46,540 bases of DNA, from NCBI GenBank assembly GCA_015064695.1, contig SVRS01000014.1, positions 1 through 46,540 on the forward strand, read 5' to 3'. Position numbers and translations under genes: made by a program. Each line of letters starts with the position of its first letter. The stretch's first letter is position 1. Of this stretch, positions 8,942 through 18,700 are shown in pieces. The DNA is from Oscillospiraceae bacterium. GTDB lineage: Bacteria; Bacillota; Clostridia; Oscillospirales; CAG-272. The notes under the pieces are model-generated. The model was not told the DNA's origin, did not search any database, and worked only from the letters and a program-made list of their open reading frames with translations.

Positions 8942-8986
8942 TAAAAAGGTGCCGACCCACTGCAAATCGCAATGGGTCGGCACCCT
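8942..8986 (-). terminator. Rho-independent terminator of the giant secreted-protein operon
   Basis: On the reverse strand a long GC-rich stem (arms at 8948-8959 and 8973-8984, gtgccgaccca/tgggtcggcac) is followed by TTTTTAAT. It lies about 10 bases beyond the stop codon of the 2090-residue gene. Confidence 0.9.
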
Positions 8987-8995
8987 CATTTCGGT

Positions 8996-11900
8996 TTACT
9001 CGTCTTCCCGCTTGGGTGCAGATGCCTGAACCACACGCTTCGATCTCGAACAATCCCGTCCGCAACCGTCGCAGATCTTATCGCCGTTGTTGTCGAAATG
9101 TTCGGGGAGTCGAGCCAGGGAGCAGGTGTTGCACACAGCATCACAGGGAGAATCGTAGGTGTGCGCAAGCTTCTCTCCGTAGCCCTCGCCGCAATGTTCG
9201 CACTCGGCGTAGTGACGGCAGGTAGCGGTTCCGCCCGAATGCTCTTCGGTTGCGATGAACTCGTCACAGCAAGCCGCGTACTTGTCGTGCTTGGTATGAT
9301 CGTCGCTGTTCAGACGGTAGACAAACTCACTGCTGGCATGCTTGTCGGGATTCAGCTCGCCGTATCGGTCACCGCACTTGGTGCACTGTGCCTTGGCGTT
9401 ACAGGTGGCGGTGCCGCCCGTATGAGCCTCGGAGCCCATGGACGCGCCGCAGCACACATGGAACATATAGTGAATGTTTCCTATGACCGCAGGCGAATAA
9501 CGGATATCTGCACTGGCGTGATTCTCGGTATCCAACCCGCCGTAACCAATTCCGCAATGCTGGCATACAGCCTTGTCGGTGCAGGTTGCCGTGCCACCGC
9601 TGTGGTTCTCGGTTTTGATGTAGCCGTGGCAGCAAGCGTGCAGGATATCGTGTTTCACGGTGTTGTAGGAAGTCGCCTCGTAGAGGAGCTCTTCGCTGGA
9701 GTGATTATTGGGATTCAGTTCACCGTACTCCAGGAGGCAGGTCTCGCAGACCGCACGCGCAGTACAGGTTGCGGTACTTCCCGCATGGTTTTCGGTCGAC
9801 ATCACGTTGTCACAGCAGGCATGGACCAGGTCGTGCTTGGTTGCATCGGCGGGGTTCTGACGATAGTAGGTCTCCTCGCTGACGTGTTTGCTCACGTCGC
9901 AGGAGCCCTCTACAACGCCACAGTGCTCACAAACCGCCAGGTCCACACATGTGGGTTGAGAGGTGATGGTGTGCGCCTCGGTCTTCACGACCGCGCCGCA
10001 GCAGGCGTATACCTGGTTGTGCAGGTTGAAATCCTGCTGATCCTGCACGTAGATCAGCTTGTCACCTGCGTGATTGGTGGTGCTGTAACCACCATACCGC
10101 TGTCCGCAGACCTCACAGAGCGCCTCGGAATTGCAGGTTGCGGTACCTCCCGTGTGGGGAGCCACGGTGCGGGTCGTATCGCACAAATTACAGGTCGTAT
10201 CGCAGGCGTTGGAGTAAACGTGGAGCATACCGTGGTAGCCGGGCTTGTGGGACCACCAGTAATCCGGATACCCATAGGCGGAATCGGAACCGTACGCTTC
10301 GTAATACTTCTCGTACCATTTCAGCAGATTGCCGTATCCGTCGTTGATATAATACAGATGGGAAACGTCATTGCCATTCTCGTCCACGATCTTGCAGGCC
10401 TCCACCTTGATGGAACCCTGATCCGTGTCCACGTCAAAGGTCACATCCACGATCTTGTGGCCGGGCAACAGAGAGTAGCCGGGGACGGACACGATCTTGG
10501 CGGGGTCGAACTCGGGAGCCTCGGCGTCCAGATTGATCTCACTCTCCATGGGGATGAGCCAAAGCTGGGTCTTTTGAGGCAGAACGGTCACGGTCGCCTC
10601 TCGGGTTACAGGCTGAATGGTTTCATCGACGACATCGGTGGTACCGTCGTTCTTCATCATGTGGGTGACGGTCCGAACGGTGTAGGTGCCGGGAGCAGAG
10701 ATTTGGGTAACGGAATTCTGACTTTCGTCGGTGATGGTCATGGTCACCTTCATCATACAGATCAGTTCGGATACCGTTTCAGGGCTTACAAATTCTCCAT
10801 TCTCATAGAGCGAATATTTTCCGTTTGCAGAGATGGTTACGTAGATTACCTGGGCGTGTCCGACGTTGACGGTAAACACGGGGGTGTGATGATCGACGTT
10901 CGATACGCTGGCATAAAGATTCACCAATTCATTGCCGTCTTTATCCGAGACATAATCCCCGTTAGCTGTGCGCAACGCGACGGTATAATCCAATTCCGGA
11001 TACAAGAATTCCTGGTTTTCTCCTGCCGTGGGGAACTGGAACTGATCCCAGGTCAACAGCAGGTCAATGCCCTTGTTGGTTACCGTCCCGTCATAGTAAT
11101 CCATATATTCGAGGGTCTGATCCAAAGGACGGACCGTGGGGGTCTGATCGGGAGAGAGGACAATGAAGTAGAAGGGGTCATATTCGTTGACCGCTTCGTA
11201 ATTGGGATGAGCACTCAGGGCGAGTTGGATCTTGTAGTTATCCGGATTCGGGACAGTCGGGAAATCATACCCGATCGAGTGGCTACTGTTACCGTCGTAC
11301 ACGTATTCGTTCACATCCAGTCCGGCGGATTCAATGGTTTCACCACCAACAAGTCCGCTCACCGTGGGCTCCAGGGTTTGACCGAACGGAACCACGTACC
11401 AGGTTATGTCGTCGTACACAACCGTGCTCAACCCGGTCAGATCGTAGCCCAGGGTTACTGCAGCTTTCCCAATGGAAACCGAGAACTCGGTCTCTCCGGC
11501 GATATACTCGTCGGTAGCGGTGGCAGAGACCACCAGCTTGTATGTACCGGCGTTCACGGGAGCCGACTTAAGCAACATCTCGTCCTTATACCAGGTAAAG
11601 CTCAGCTCGCTTCCCGCGTCGGCGGTAAAGTTGGCCGCGGTGGGTGCGGGGATGGGAGTGCCTGTGTAGGTGTACTCAAGTTCATAATCCTTATTGACAA
11701 CCTCCACATAGTTACGGGGGAGGACCTTGGCGATCGCCGTGGTATTTTGAAGGTTGATTTCCAGGTTGGCCTCATCCTCATACCAATAGATGATATCGGT
11801 AATCGTGATGGTATACTCTCCGGCCTCCGCCTTGGGGAGCTCTTCGGGGAAAGTGGCTATGTCAATCAGATCAGAAAAGTCCACGTCCCCAGAGAAGGTC

Positions 11901-14900
11901 AGCACAAGCTCGTACCAGGTTGTGCCGTCTGTAACCCGCTCGGGGATGCTGACCGTCAGATCCACGACGGCCTTCTCAATGGTGAACAGATCCTCGAAGA
12001 CGTACTCCTGATATGCGTAGTTTCCTTTTCCGACGACGTAGAGGTCGTATACGCCAACGTCTTTGACCGAGGGCATCTTGTTCGTCTTGTCTCCGTCCAG
12101 AATGAAATAGGCATCGAACTCATCGGCTCCCATGCGGGTGTTGGTGACAAGTTCCTTGGCCACATGGTATTTGCCGTCAAAGATCACCGAGGAGGCCGTG
12201 ATGCCGATGGTATCCTGGATATGCACCACAGGGATACGGATCACGTCGCTGGTATGGACAACCCCGCCCAACACCGCCTTCGCCATGTAGTCGGCGCGGA
12301 TACCGCCGTTGTAATTGACGGTCACGGTAGCGTCGATCAGCTCGGGGTTCTTTTTACCGCAATGCTCGCAGTAGGTCTGCAGCTGGCACACGGTATAACT
12401 ATCCGTCCAGATAAAGTCCTCGGACTTGTCATTCACCGCGGTGAAGCTGTGCTCGCGGTTATCCACGTAGGCCTGGTTACAGACTTCGCAGATCAAGGTG
12501 GCACCGCACTCGTGGGGATCGCTGTAGGTATGCTGGATTTTGTTTCTGTTGCTGTAGGTGTAAGCACCGGGATTACTTTCGTCGCACACCTCTATCTGAT
12601 AGACCGGGTAGGCGGGAGAGGCACTCAGAACGGGATAGTCATCGTAGCCCAAATGCTGGCTGTGCAGGTAACCCACATCGGCATTGTACAGATAGTATGC
12701 TACCATACCGCTCGCGAACTGCTCGGCGGTCTTTTTGGGGTTATCCACCTCGTCGGTGGCGCCATCGGTGGTCAGATAGTAGGAATGACTGCCGGTTGCG
12801 TCCCCCCGGAAAAGACCAGCGCCGTCGCCGTATGCGAAGCAATACCGGGGCTTGTTGCCACTGCCCAGATTAAAGCCGATCCAGTTCGAGGAGAGAGAAC
12901 CGTCCTCGAAAACCTCCAAGTTGATGGCCGCGCAGTTGGTGATCTGAGCACCAGGAGTCACAGAGACCAGACCGCCGACAAAGGTACTGCCTGCCATGGC
13001 GGCATCCGCGAAACCGGCTCCCTCGTCGGGATCCTGCACGTAACCGTCAATGGTAGTATCCTGCACATAGCAGGAATCCAGGATCAGTCCATTCTGCGCA
13101 TATCCCACGATGGCGGCAACACGGGAGCCCAAATCACCGTTGGGATCCTTGTAGGTATTTTCAAAATGGCTGTTCAGAATACCCAAGTTTTTCACCGTGG
13201 GGATCGACGAGCCGCGGGTTTCGGCAAATCCGATGAAGGCCACGTTCTCGTACTGACTCGAAATGCAATTCAAGTTGGAAATGGTGTAGCCGTTGCCGTC
13301 GAAGGTGGCGTGGTATCCGCCGCCTCTCTTGGCGCCGATGGGGGTCCAGTTATAGTTTTCAAACTTGGTGCCGTACGAGGACAGAACGCTGAAATCAATA
13401 TTCGCCATCAGCTTGGCACTGTGCATGATCTTGGAGCTGTTGACGAACTCCGCGCGGTTGGTGTACTCCTGGTACCAAATGAGGTTGCCCTCGTTCTTGA
13501 TCAGATAGTAGCCGTCCTCCAGCACAGGCTCCTGAACGTGCGTATCGTTGCTGCAGATACCGTCACCGTTTACCGAGAATTCATGCTCGTAGGGGAGGGT
13601 AAATTCATTTTTACAAACGTCGCAGGTACCGGGAGTCACACAGGTGACTTCCACGGATGAGTCGTTGGTGTAGCAAGGCTGAGCACCGAGGTAGTAGCCG
13701 TTCCCATCAATGGGGAGATCCAAATTACAGCTTGAGCAGACCGCGCTGTGGACGTAACCCTCCAGCACAGCCCCGTGCTCGTTCACGTAGGTGCCCAGCT
13801 TTTGGGTCCAGACCAGGGTGGAATGTCCGTCCGCGTCCACGTGGGAGCTCAGATTTACATACTCGTAATCGCCGTAGCCCATTTCGCATACGGAGCAAAA
13901 CGCCTTGAGGCTACAGGTAGCGGCTTTACCCTCGGCGTGGAAGCAAAGCTCCACGAAACGGGAGGCGTAGGAGGTTTCGTAAGCCAGCGCGGGATGAACC
14001 TCGGCCTCCAGGCTGTCGTTGGTCTTCTCCCAGAACACGGAAATCTTGTCACCTGCGGCGCTGTCGAACAGTCCCGCTGTATCAAAGGATACCGAACCCT
14101 GGTAGCGGTCGTACTCCCGCATGTCGTGCCAAGGGGTGTAACGGGTACCGCTTGCATCATAGGCCACCAGGAAGTCGGTGGTGGTATGGGTCAGCTCCTT
14201 GAGCTGGGAGTAATACTTGATGTTCCCTGCGGAGTCGGTGATGACGGCGGAGATGTACTCGCCCATGCCGTCGCCCGCATCCGAGGGCTTGGCATTCACG
14301 TAGGAGACCTCCACCTTGGTCCCGTCGATGTTGGTGATCCACGCGGAGAAATCATACTGCTTGGGGATATACTGATCGAGAGTCTGATGGTTGGATCCCC
14401 AATCCGGGAGGGTGGTCGTCTGGGTAGTCTGGCCCAATGCCTCGTAGTCGGAATCCAGCAGAGACAGTCTCCAACCGCCATCCGAGCGGGCGGCATAGAC
14501 CACGTCCTCCCGGCTGATTTGTACGGCAACGCGGTTATAGCACCGAGCCACAGCATCGGCCGTGCCAATCTCGCCCGCAACGCTGACGTACTGCTGTCCC
14601 GTGCCGCTCGAAGAGGCCAGCCACCAGTCCCCTGCGGTACCGCGGGTGGCATCGGTGTAGGCTTTCAAGGGCGCGCCGTTGTACGTGGCGAGGTATTGGT
14701 TTACTTGCTCGGCGGTCAGAGCGAAGAGATACTTCCCTCCCTCGCCGGCAACCATGAGGTCTTTCTCGGCGTCGGAGAAATAGTTCAGATACAGGGCGTC
14801 GTAATCCGCATTACCTGCGGTATCGGCATCCGCCATCAGATACTCGGACAGAAGGAGCAGGTCAGTACCCGCACCGAGATCGGTGTCCAGCACACGCCAC

Positions 14901-15268
14901 AGGATGGGGCCTCGGCTGTTCTCGCCCAGGAACACGTAGTCGGAGGGGAGAAATTGAGTACCGTCGCTCGTCACTCTCTCTGCGGGGGCGCTGATGCTGT
15001 CCGTCCGGTTCGTCATATTCCCGGAAACATTGGTGAAGCCCTTTTCGGCATCCACCGTGACACCGCCCACGTAGTCGATCAGATTCTCGATGTCGGTCTC
15101 CGTACCGCCCTCTGAAAGGACCTCATGGAGATGCTCGTCGGCACCCGTTCCCTCCAGGGGTTCCGCATGGACATGGGGGTGCATCGGGCCATAGTTGAAC
15201 ACCATAGCCGAAGCCAATACTACGGAGAGCAGGCCCTTCATAATTTTCTTGTTCCGAATTGCTTTCAT
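8996..15268 (-). CDS. Giant secreted protein (2090 aa): DUF6273-like, GLUG-like, MBG-like and Cys-rich repeats
   Basis: It starts at ATG 15268 with GGAGGT five bases upstream, and has a signal peptide (basic MKAIRNKK, then a hydrophobic core). Residues ~105-260 resemble the DUF6273 surface domain ('ILWRVLDTD', 'LLLSEYLM', 'GDWWLASS'). A CxxC block lies at ~445-580. A GLUG/beta-helix-like region is at ~640-870 ('FDGNGYTISNLN', 'VGGLVS'). Bacterial MBG/Ig-like modules fill ~1020-1690. Six ~65-residue Cys/His repeats run from ~1695 to the end, each with HxGGTATC, AxCxxCG, YGxL, NHAS and a paired CC. There is no LPXTG or C-terminal membrane helix; the tail is basic and hydrophilic. It is probably an extracellular or wall-associated adhesive or structural protein. 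It follows the 2059-residue gene after a 440-bp gap holding a MITE, so it may have its own promoter. Confidence 0.9.
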   Translation of the reverse strand: MKAIRNKKIMKGLLSVVLASAMVFNYGPMHPHVHAEPLEGTGADEHLHEVLSEGGTETDIENLIDYVGGVTVDAEKGFTNVSGNMTNRTDSISAPAERVTSDGTQFLPSDYVFLGENSRGPILWRVLDTDLGAGTDLLLLSEYLMADADTAGNADYDALYLNYFSDAEKDLMVAGEGGKYLFALTAEQVNQYLATYNGAPLKAYTDATRGTAGDWWLASSSGTGQQYVSVAGEIGTADAVARCYNRVAVQISREDVVYAARSDGGWRLSLLDSDYEALGQTTQTTTLPDWGSNHQTLDQYIPKQYDFSAWITNIDGTKVEVSYVNAKPSDAGDGMGEYISAVITDSAGNIKYYSQLKELTHTTTDFLVAYDASGTRYTPWHDMREYDRYQGSVSFDTAGLFDSAAGDKISVFWEKTNDSLEAEVHPALAYETSYASRFVELCFHAEGKAATCSLKAFCSVCEMGYGDYEYVNLSSHVDADGHSTLVWTQKLGTYVNEHGAVLEGYVHSAVCSSCNLDLPIDGNGYYLGAQPCYTNDSSVEVTCVTPGTCDVCKNEFTLPYEHEFSVNGDGICSNDTHVQEPVLEDGYYLIKNEGNLIWYQEYTNRAEFVNSSKIMHSAKLMANIDFSVLSSYGTKFENYNWTPIGAKRGGGYHATFDGNGYTISNLNCISSQYENVAFIGFAETRGSSIPTVKNLGILNSHFENTYKDPNGDLGSRVAAIVGYAQNGLILDSCYVQDTTIDGYVQDPDEGAGFADAAMAGSTFVGGLVSVTPGAQITNCAAINLEVFEDGSLSSNWIGFNLGSGNKPRYCFAYGDGAGLFRGDATGSHSYYLTTDGATDEVDNPKKTAEQFASGMVAYYLYNADVGYLHSQHLGYDDYPVLSASPAYPVYQIEVCDESNPGAYTYSNRNKIQHTYSDPHECGATLICEVCNQAYVDNREHSFTAVNDKSEDFIWTDSYTVCQLQTYCEHCGKKNPELIDATVTVNYNGGIRADYMAKAVLGGVVHTSDVIRIPVVHIQDTIGITASSVIFDGKYHVAKELVTNTRMGADEFDAYFILDGDKTNKMPSVKDVGVYDLYVVGKGNYAYQEYVFEDLFTIEKAVVDLTVSIPERVTDGTTWYELVLTFSGDVDFSDLIDIATFPEELPKAEAGEYTITITDIIYWYEDEANLEINLQNTTAIAKVLPRNYVEVVNKDYELEYTYTGTPIPAPTAANFTADAGSELSFTWYKDEMLLKSAPVNAGTYKLVVSATATDEYIAGETEFSVSIGKAAVTLGYDLTGLSTVVYDDITWYVVPFGQTLEPTVSGLVGGETIESAGLDVNEYVYDGNSSHSIGYDFPTVPNPDNYKIQLALSAHPNYEAVNEYDPFYFIVLSPDQTPTVRPLDQTLEYMDYYDGTVTNKGIDLLLTWDQFQFPTAGENQEFLYPELDYTVALRTANGDYVSDKDGNELVNLYASVSNVDHHTPVFTVNVGHAQVIYVTISANGKYSLYENGEFVSPETVSELICMMKVTMTITDESQNSVTQISAPGTYTVRTVTHMMKNDGTTDVVDETIQPVTREATVTVLPQKTQLWLIPMESEINLDAEAPEFDPAKIVSVPGYSLLPGHKIVDVTFDVDTDQGSIKVEACKIVDENGNDVSHLYYINDGYGNLLKWYEKYYEAYGSDSAYGYPDYWWSHKPGYHGMLHVYSNACDTTCNLCDTTRTVAPHTGGTATCNSEALCEVCGQRYGGYSTTNHAGDKLIYVQDQQDFNLHNQVYACCGAVVKTEAHTITSQPTCVDLAVCEHCGVVEGSCDVSKHVSEETYYRQNPADATKHDLVHACCDNVMSTENHAGSTATCTARAVCETCLLEYGELNPNNHSSEELLYEATSYNTVKHDILHACCHGYIKTENHSGGTATCTDKAVCQHCGIGYGGLDTENHASADIRYSPAVIGNIHYMFHVCCGASMGSEAHTGGTATCNAKAQCTKCGDRYGELNPDKHASSEFVYRLNSDDHTKHDKYAACCDEFIATEEHSGGTATCRHYAECEHCGEGYGEKLAHTYDSPCDAVCNTCSLARLPEHFDNNGDKICDGCGRDCSRSKRVVQASAPKREDE

Positions 15269-15377
15269 AGTCGACCTCCGATTATGATTTTTTGGAATAT
15301 CAATCAGTGATGAAATATTGTGATCATGTCTCGCGGATGCGATTCATGAGAACTTTCAAAGTTAAGAATCAAATATG

Positions 15378-15596
15378 TAATACGAATCCTTGATAAAAAC
15401 ATTGAAAAAAGTGCGTGCCTCCGGCGGTTTAAACCCTTCTTTGAAGAAGGGTTTAAGAATCCCAAGAACTTCAAAAAAGAAATTATATAGGATACAAGAG
15501 GACAACAGGTATAATCGTGAACATCACCATGGGGCCCCTACCCCATGGGTATAGAATAACAATTGTATTCAGGGTTTTAGTTGAGGAATCGTATTA
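15378..15596 (+). mobile_element. MITE copy C (219 bp, best-preserved ends)
   Basis: The left end 'taatacgaatccttgat' and right end 'ttgaggaatcgtatta' are inverted repeats with few mismatches. The interior is nearly identical to copy B minus the hairpin expansion. TA at both borders fits a TA target duplication. It lies between the second and third giant genes. Confidence 0.85.
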
Positions 15597-15621
15597 GTTA
15601 AAAATAACTGTGAGGTCTGTC

Positions 15622-15690
15622 CCCCCTCCGGGGGAGCTTCCCGAATGCTCGGGAAGCTCTTGAGGATGGCTGTATAAAACAGCTTTTTTG
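15622..15690 (-). terminator. Hairpin cluster after the 2059-residue gene
   Basis: Three local stems occur in a row: ccccc/ggggg (15622-15635), gagcttcccga/tcgggaagctc (15635-15660) and gctg...cagc (15670-15684). The last is followed by six T on the forward strand only. For the reverse-strand gene the GC-rich middle stem is the likelier attenuating structure. Confidence 0.45.
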
Positions 15691-15707
15691 TTTGAGATAT
15701 AAAGGAT

Positions 15708-18700
15708 TTAGTCTTCCTTCTTTCTGAACACGAATGCCAGCAGGATCGCCGAAACCAGTCCAGCGGCACCGAAATTCACAACCGAATCGCATCCGGATGA
15801 GCCACATCCGGAAGAACCGCACCCGGAGGATCCGCGTCCGGAATCGGAGCTACCCGTGGTTTCCGTCGTGTCATTGGATCCGGGTTCCTTATCCGATCCG
15901 GTGTTGCCACCGCTCTCTGTACCGGGACCGTCACCGGGTTCTGTGCCAGGTCCGTCATCGGGTTCTGTGTCGGTACCGTCATCGGGTTCCGTGTCGCTCT
16001 CCCCCTCATCCGTATAACCGGGCAGATCGTAGAGGAGAGTCTGCACACCTTGATAATTGCCAATACCCTCAATCACGACGAGTCCTTCAAAGAATTCCTC
16101 GTTCAACTGGTATTGAACTGTATAATCCACGTTCAGCTCCAGTTCTCTTCCGGCGACTTCGACCTGAATTTCGGGTTCATCCTCTTCGGTCAGAAGGGTG
16201 ATCTCGGCGTTTTCTAGATCGGCACGGTCGATCACAAAGCTCAGAACCTTGGAACCGCTGCACTTGCCTGTATCCAATGCGGTAATGATCACGGATGCCA
16301 GGCCTGCGTTTACGTTGTTAAGATAGCTGACGGAATAGTCGACGCCTTCCACCAGCGCATCGGTGTGGGTCAGTTCAACGGCGGGCTCTTTGGCCGTGCC
16401 GTCGTACACGTATCCGTCCTCCGGCAGAATGAGGGTTACGTTAAAATCATCCATGACGGTGGGGATCACTTCCACCGTGGCCGAATAGTTATCCAGGCTC
16501 ACAGTGATCATACCCGAAGCCGAAGCCTCACCCGTGACCTCACCCTTATTGGTAACATTAGCCTCACCGTGAAGCATGGTACTGCTCCAGTCCAATCTGG
16601 CAGCAGTAGCGGTGCCTTGGTTGATGTATACGTAACGCTCCCCCGACTTAAAGGCGGGTACGAGCTGCAGGGGATCCGCCCCCGCGGTAATATAGCTTAC
16701 TTCCTCGCCGTCCAGCAGGATGACCAGCTCCAGGGAGGGATCACCCAGCAACAGGTTGGTCAGAGTAAAGCCGTAGGAATCATCGCTGTTCCCCACTCCG
16801 TCCTCTACGGTGATGAGGATGTCCTGGTATGCGACGGTCAGATCCAACGGAACCGTCACGCTGAAGCTACCGCTGTTGTCCACGGTCACGGTGACCGATT
16901 CGATTCCTGCGGTCGCGGTCAGTTTGGTTCCCGCCTCGGCGATGCCGGTTACGGTCACGCTGTCGCTGTCGTAGAAGCCGCCACCCTGAGGAGAGGTGAT
17001 CTGAATGGAGGGAGCTTTGGTGTCTACCGAGAACTGGTAGAGGGTGATGAAGGAGTCGCCGTGCTCGTTGGCACCGAACAGGGTGAGGGAATACATACCG
17101 TCCTCCAGCTCGCCCAGGGCGATATCGCCGCCGATCCACTCGATACGCTCGCCGTCGCCCAAAATGTAGTATCCGCTGACGACCGAATCTGCGTCGGCAA
17201 CCCGAATGGTTACGTTACGGTTATTGGTGGTAGCGATGGTCAGGCCCGTGGTGCCCACGGCCAGATCCACGGCGTTGTCAATCGAGACAGTGGGTTCGAT
17301 CTTTTCGGGATTTCTCATGACGATGGCATCCGTCTCGATTGCCGCGGATTCTACGATTTCTTCACTACCTGCGGTTCCCACGGTCTTGTAAGTCGTCACA
17401 GAAGCCACGTAGGTCTTCCCCGCCTCAAGGCCGCTGAGGGTGGCCTCCTCGCCTTCAGCGGCGGCCATAGCGACCTGTCCGCCTACCAGCATGGACTTGG
17501 CCACACCGGATTCTACCGTCTCGCCTTCGGCCAAGGGAAGACGAACATTGACGAACTGGGTAGCTACGGGACCGTCCTCGGTGACCTCGTAAATATCCAC
17601 CATGTAGCCCTCAATGTCGGTGTCCTCGGTGGTCACGTCCAGGGCGATGGAGTAGTCACCGCCCAGGGTTGCGGTCACCTCAGTCGGAGCCTTGGGCTGG
17701 ATGGCGTTTTCAAACCGGATCTCCTGCTCCAAGCGAACAACGGGGGTTGCCACGGGATCGTCGGCTTCGTTCACAAGCTGACCCACAGCCTCGACGGTGT
17801 AACTGCCGGTAGGCAGGCTGGCGGGACAGATCACGGGGATGGTCACCATGCTGATGCCATCTTGGTTCTCGGTAACGCCGGTCAGATCAGCCGTACCGAT
17901 CTGATACATACCGTCTTTTTCGTCTCTGGCGTAGAGATTGATGGACTTGAATTCGCCAAGCCGATCACCCGTAACTACGACGTTCATACCGTTTTCATCC
18001 TCGGCAAGGGTGATGCCGGTAATATCGGCAAACCGCTCAATCCCGTACACGGTCAGATCGGTTGCCATGCTTCCGCTGGTGACCTCGATCTTCTTGCCGT
18101 TCTGTTCGGCGGGATTGGTGAAGGAAATGGTCACGCTGGCCTCACCCGTCTCGCTGTCGTACGAAAACAGAGCGTTGGAGCCCGTATTGACGGCATGATC
18201 TGCCTCGTATGCCGTATCCAACCACCGAATGGTGTAATTCTCCATGGCAGACTCGCTCTCGCCTTCGATTCTGACGCGGATGCTGTCCTTCAAGTAAACA
18301 GCTTCGCTCTCACTGCCGGCACGGTAGGTCAAGCTGATGAGGCCGTCCTCGTTGGCAGAGGTATCCAGGGTGAAGGTATGGGTGCGCTTGTCGGCGCTGG
18401 AGGTAATGCCGCCGGTCTCGGTTGCCGCGATGCCGCTGTCGGACAGGGGCATGGTTCCCTCTGCGGTGCTGCCCAACCGACGCATCTTGTTGGTGGTCAT
18501 CATGTAGAGGGTTTCGCCGTTTTCGTCGGTAGCGACGGGGGTGATCTGGAAATCGGGATTGCTCTGATTGAATGCGTCGAGCAGGTCAATGTCCACTTTC
18601 TTGCCCCAGAAGTAGGTGATCCCCACGCCGATGCCGATGACCTTGACCTTACCCCAGATCTTTTCGGTGCTCACACCCAGCTCCGCAGAGCCGATCTTGA

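Noticed and set aside
8972..13660. A 1562-codon open frame on the forward strand
   Set aside because: It lies wholly antisense to the 2090-residue secreted protein, has no domain-like content or ribosome site, and results from codon bias of the real gene.
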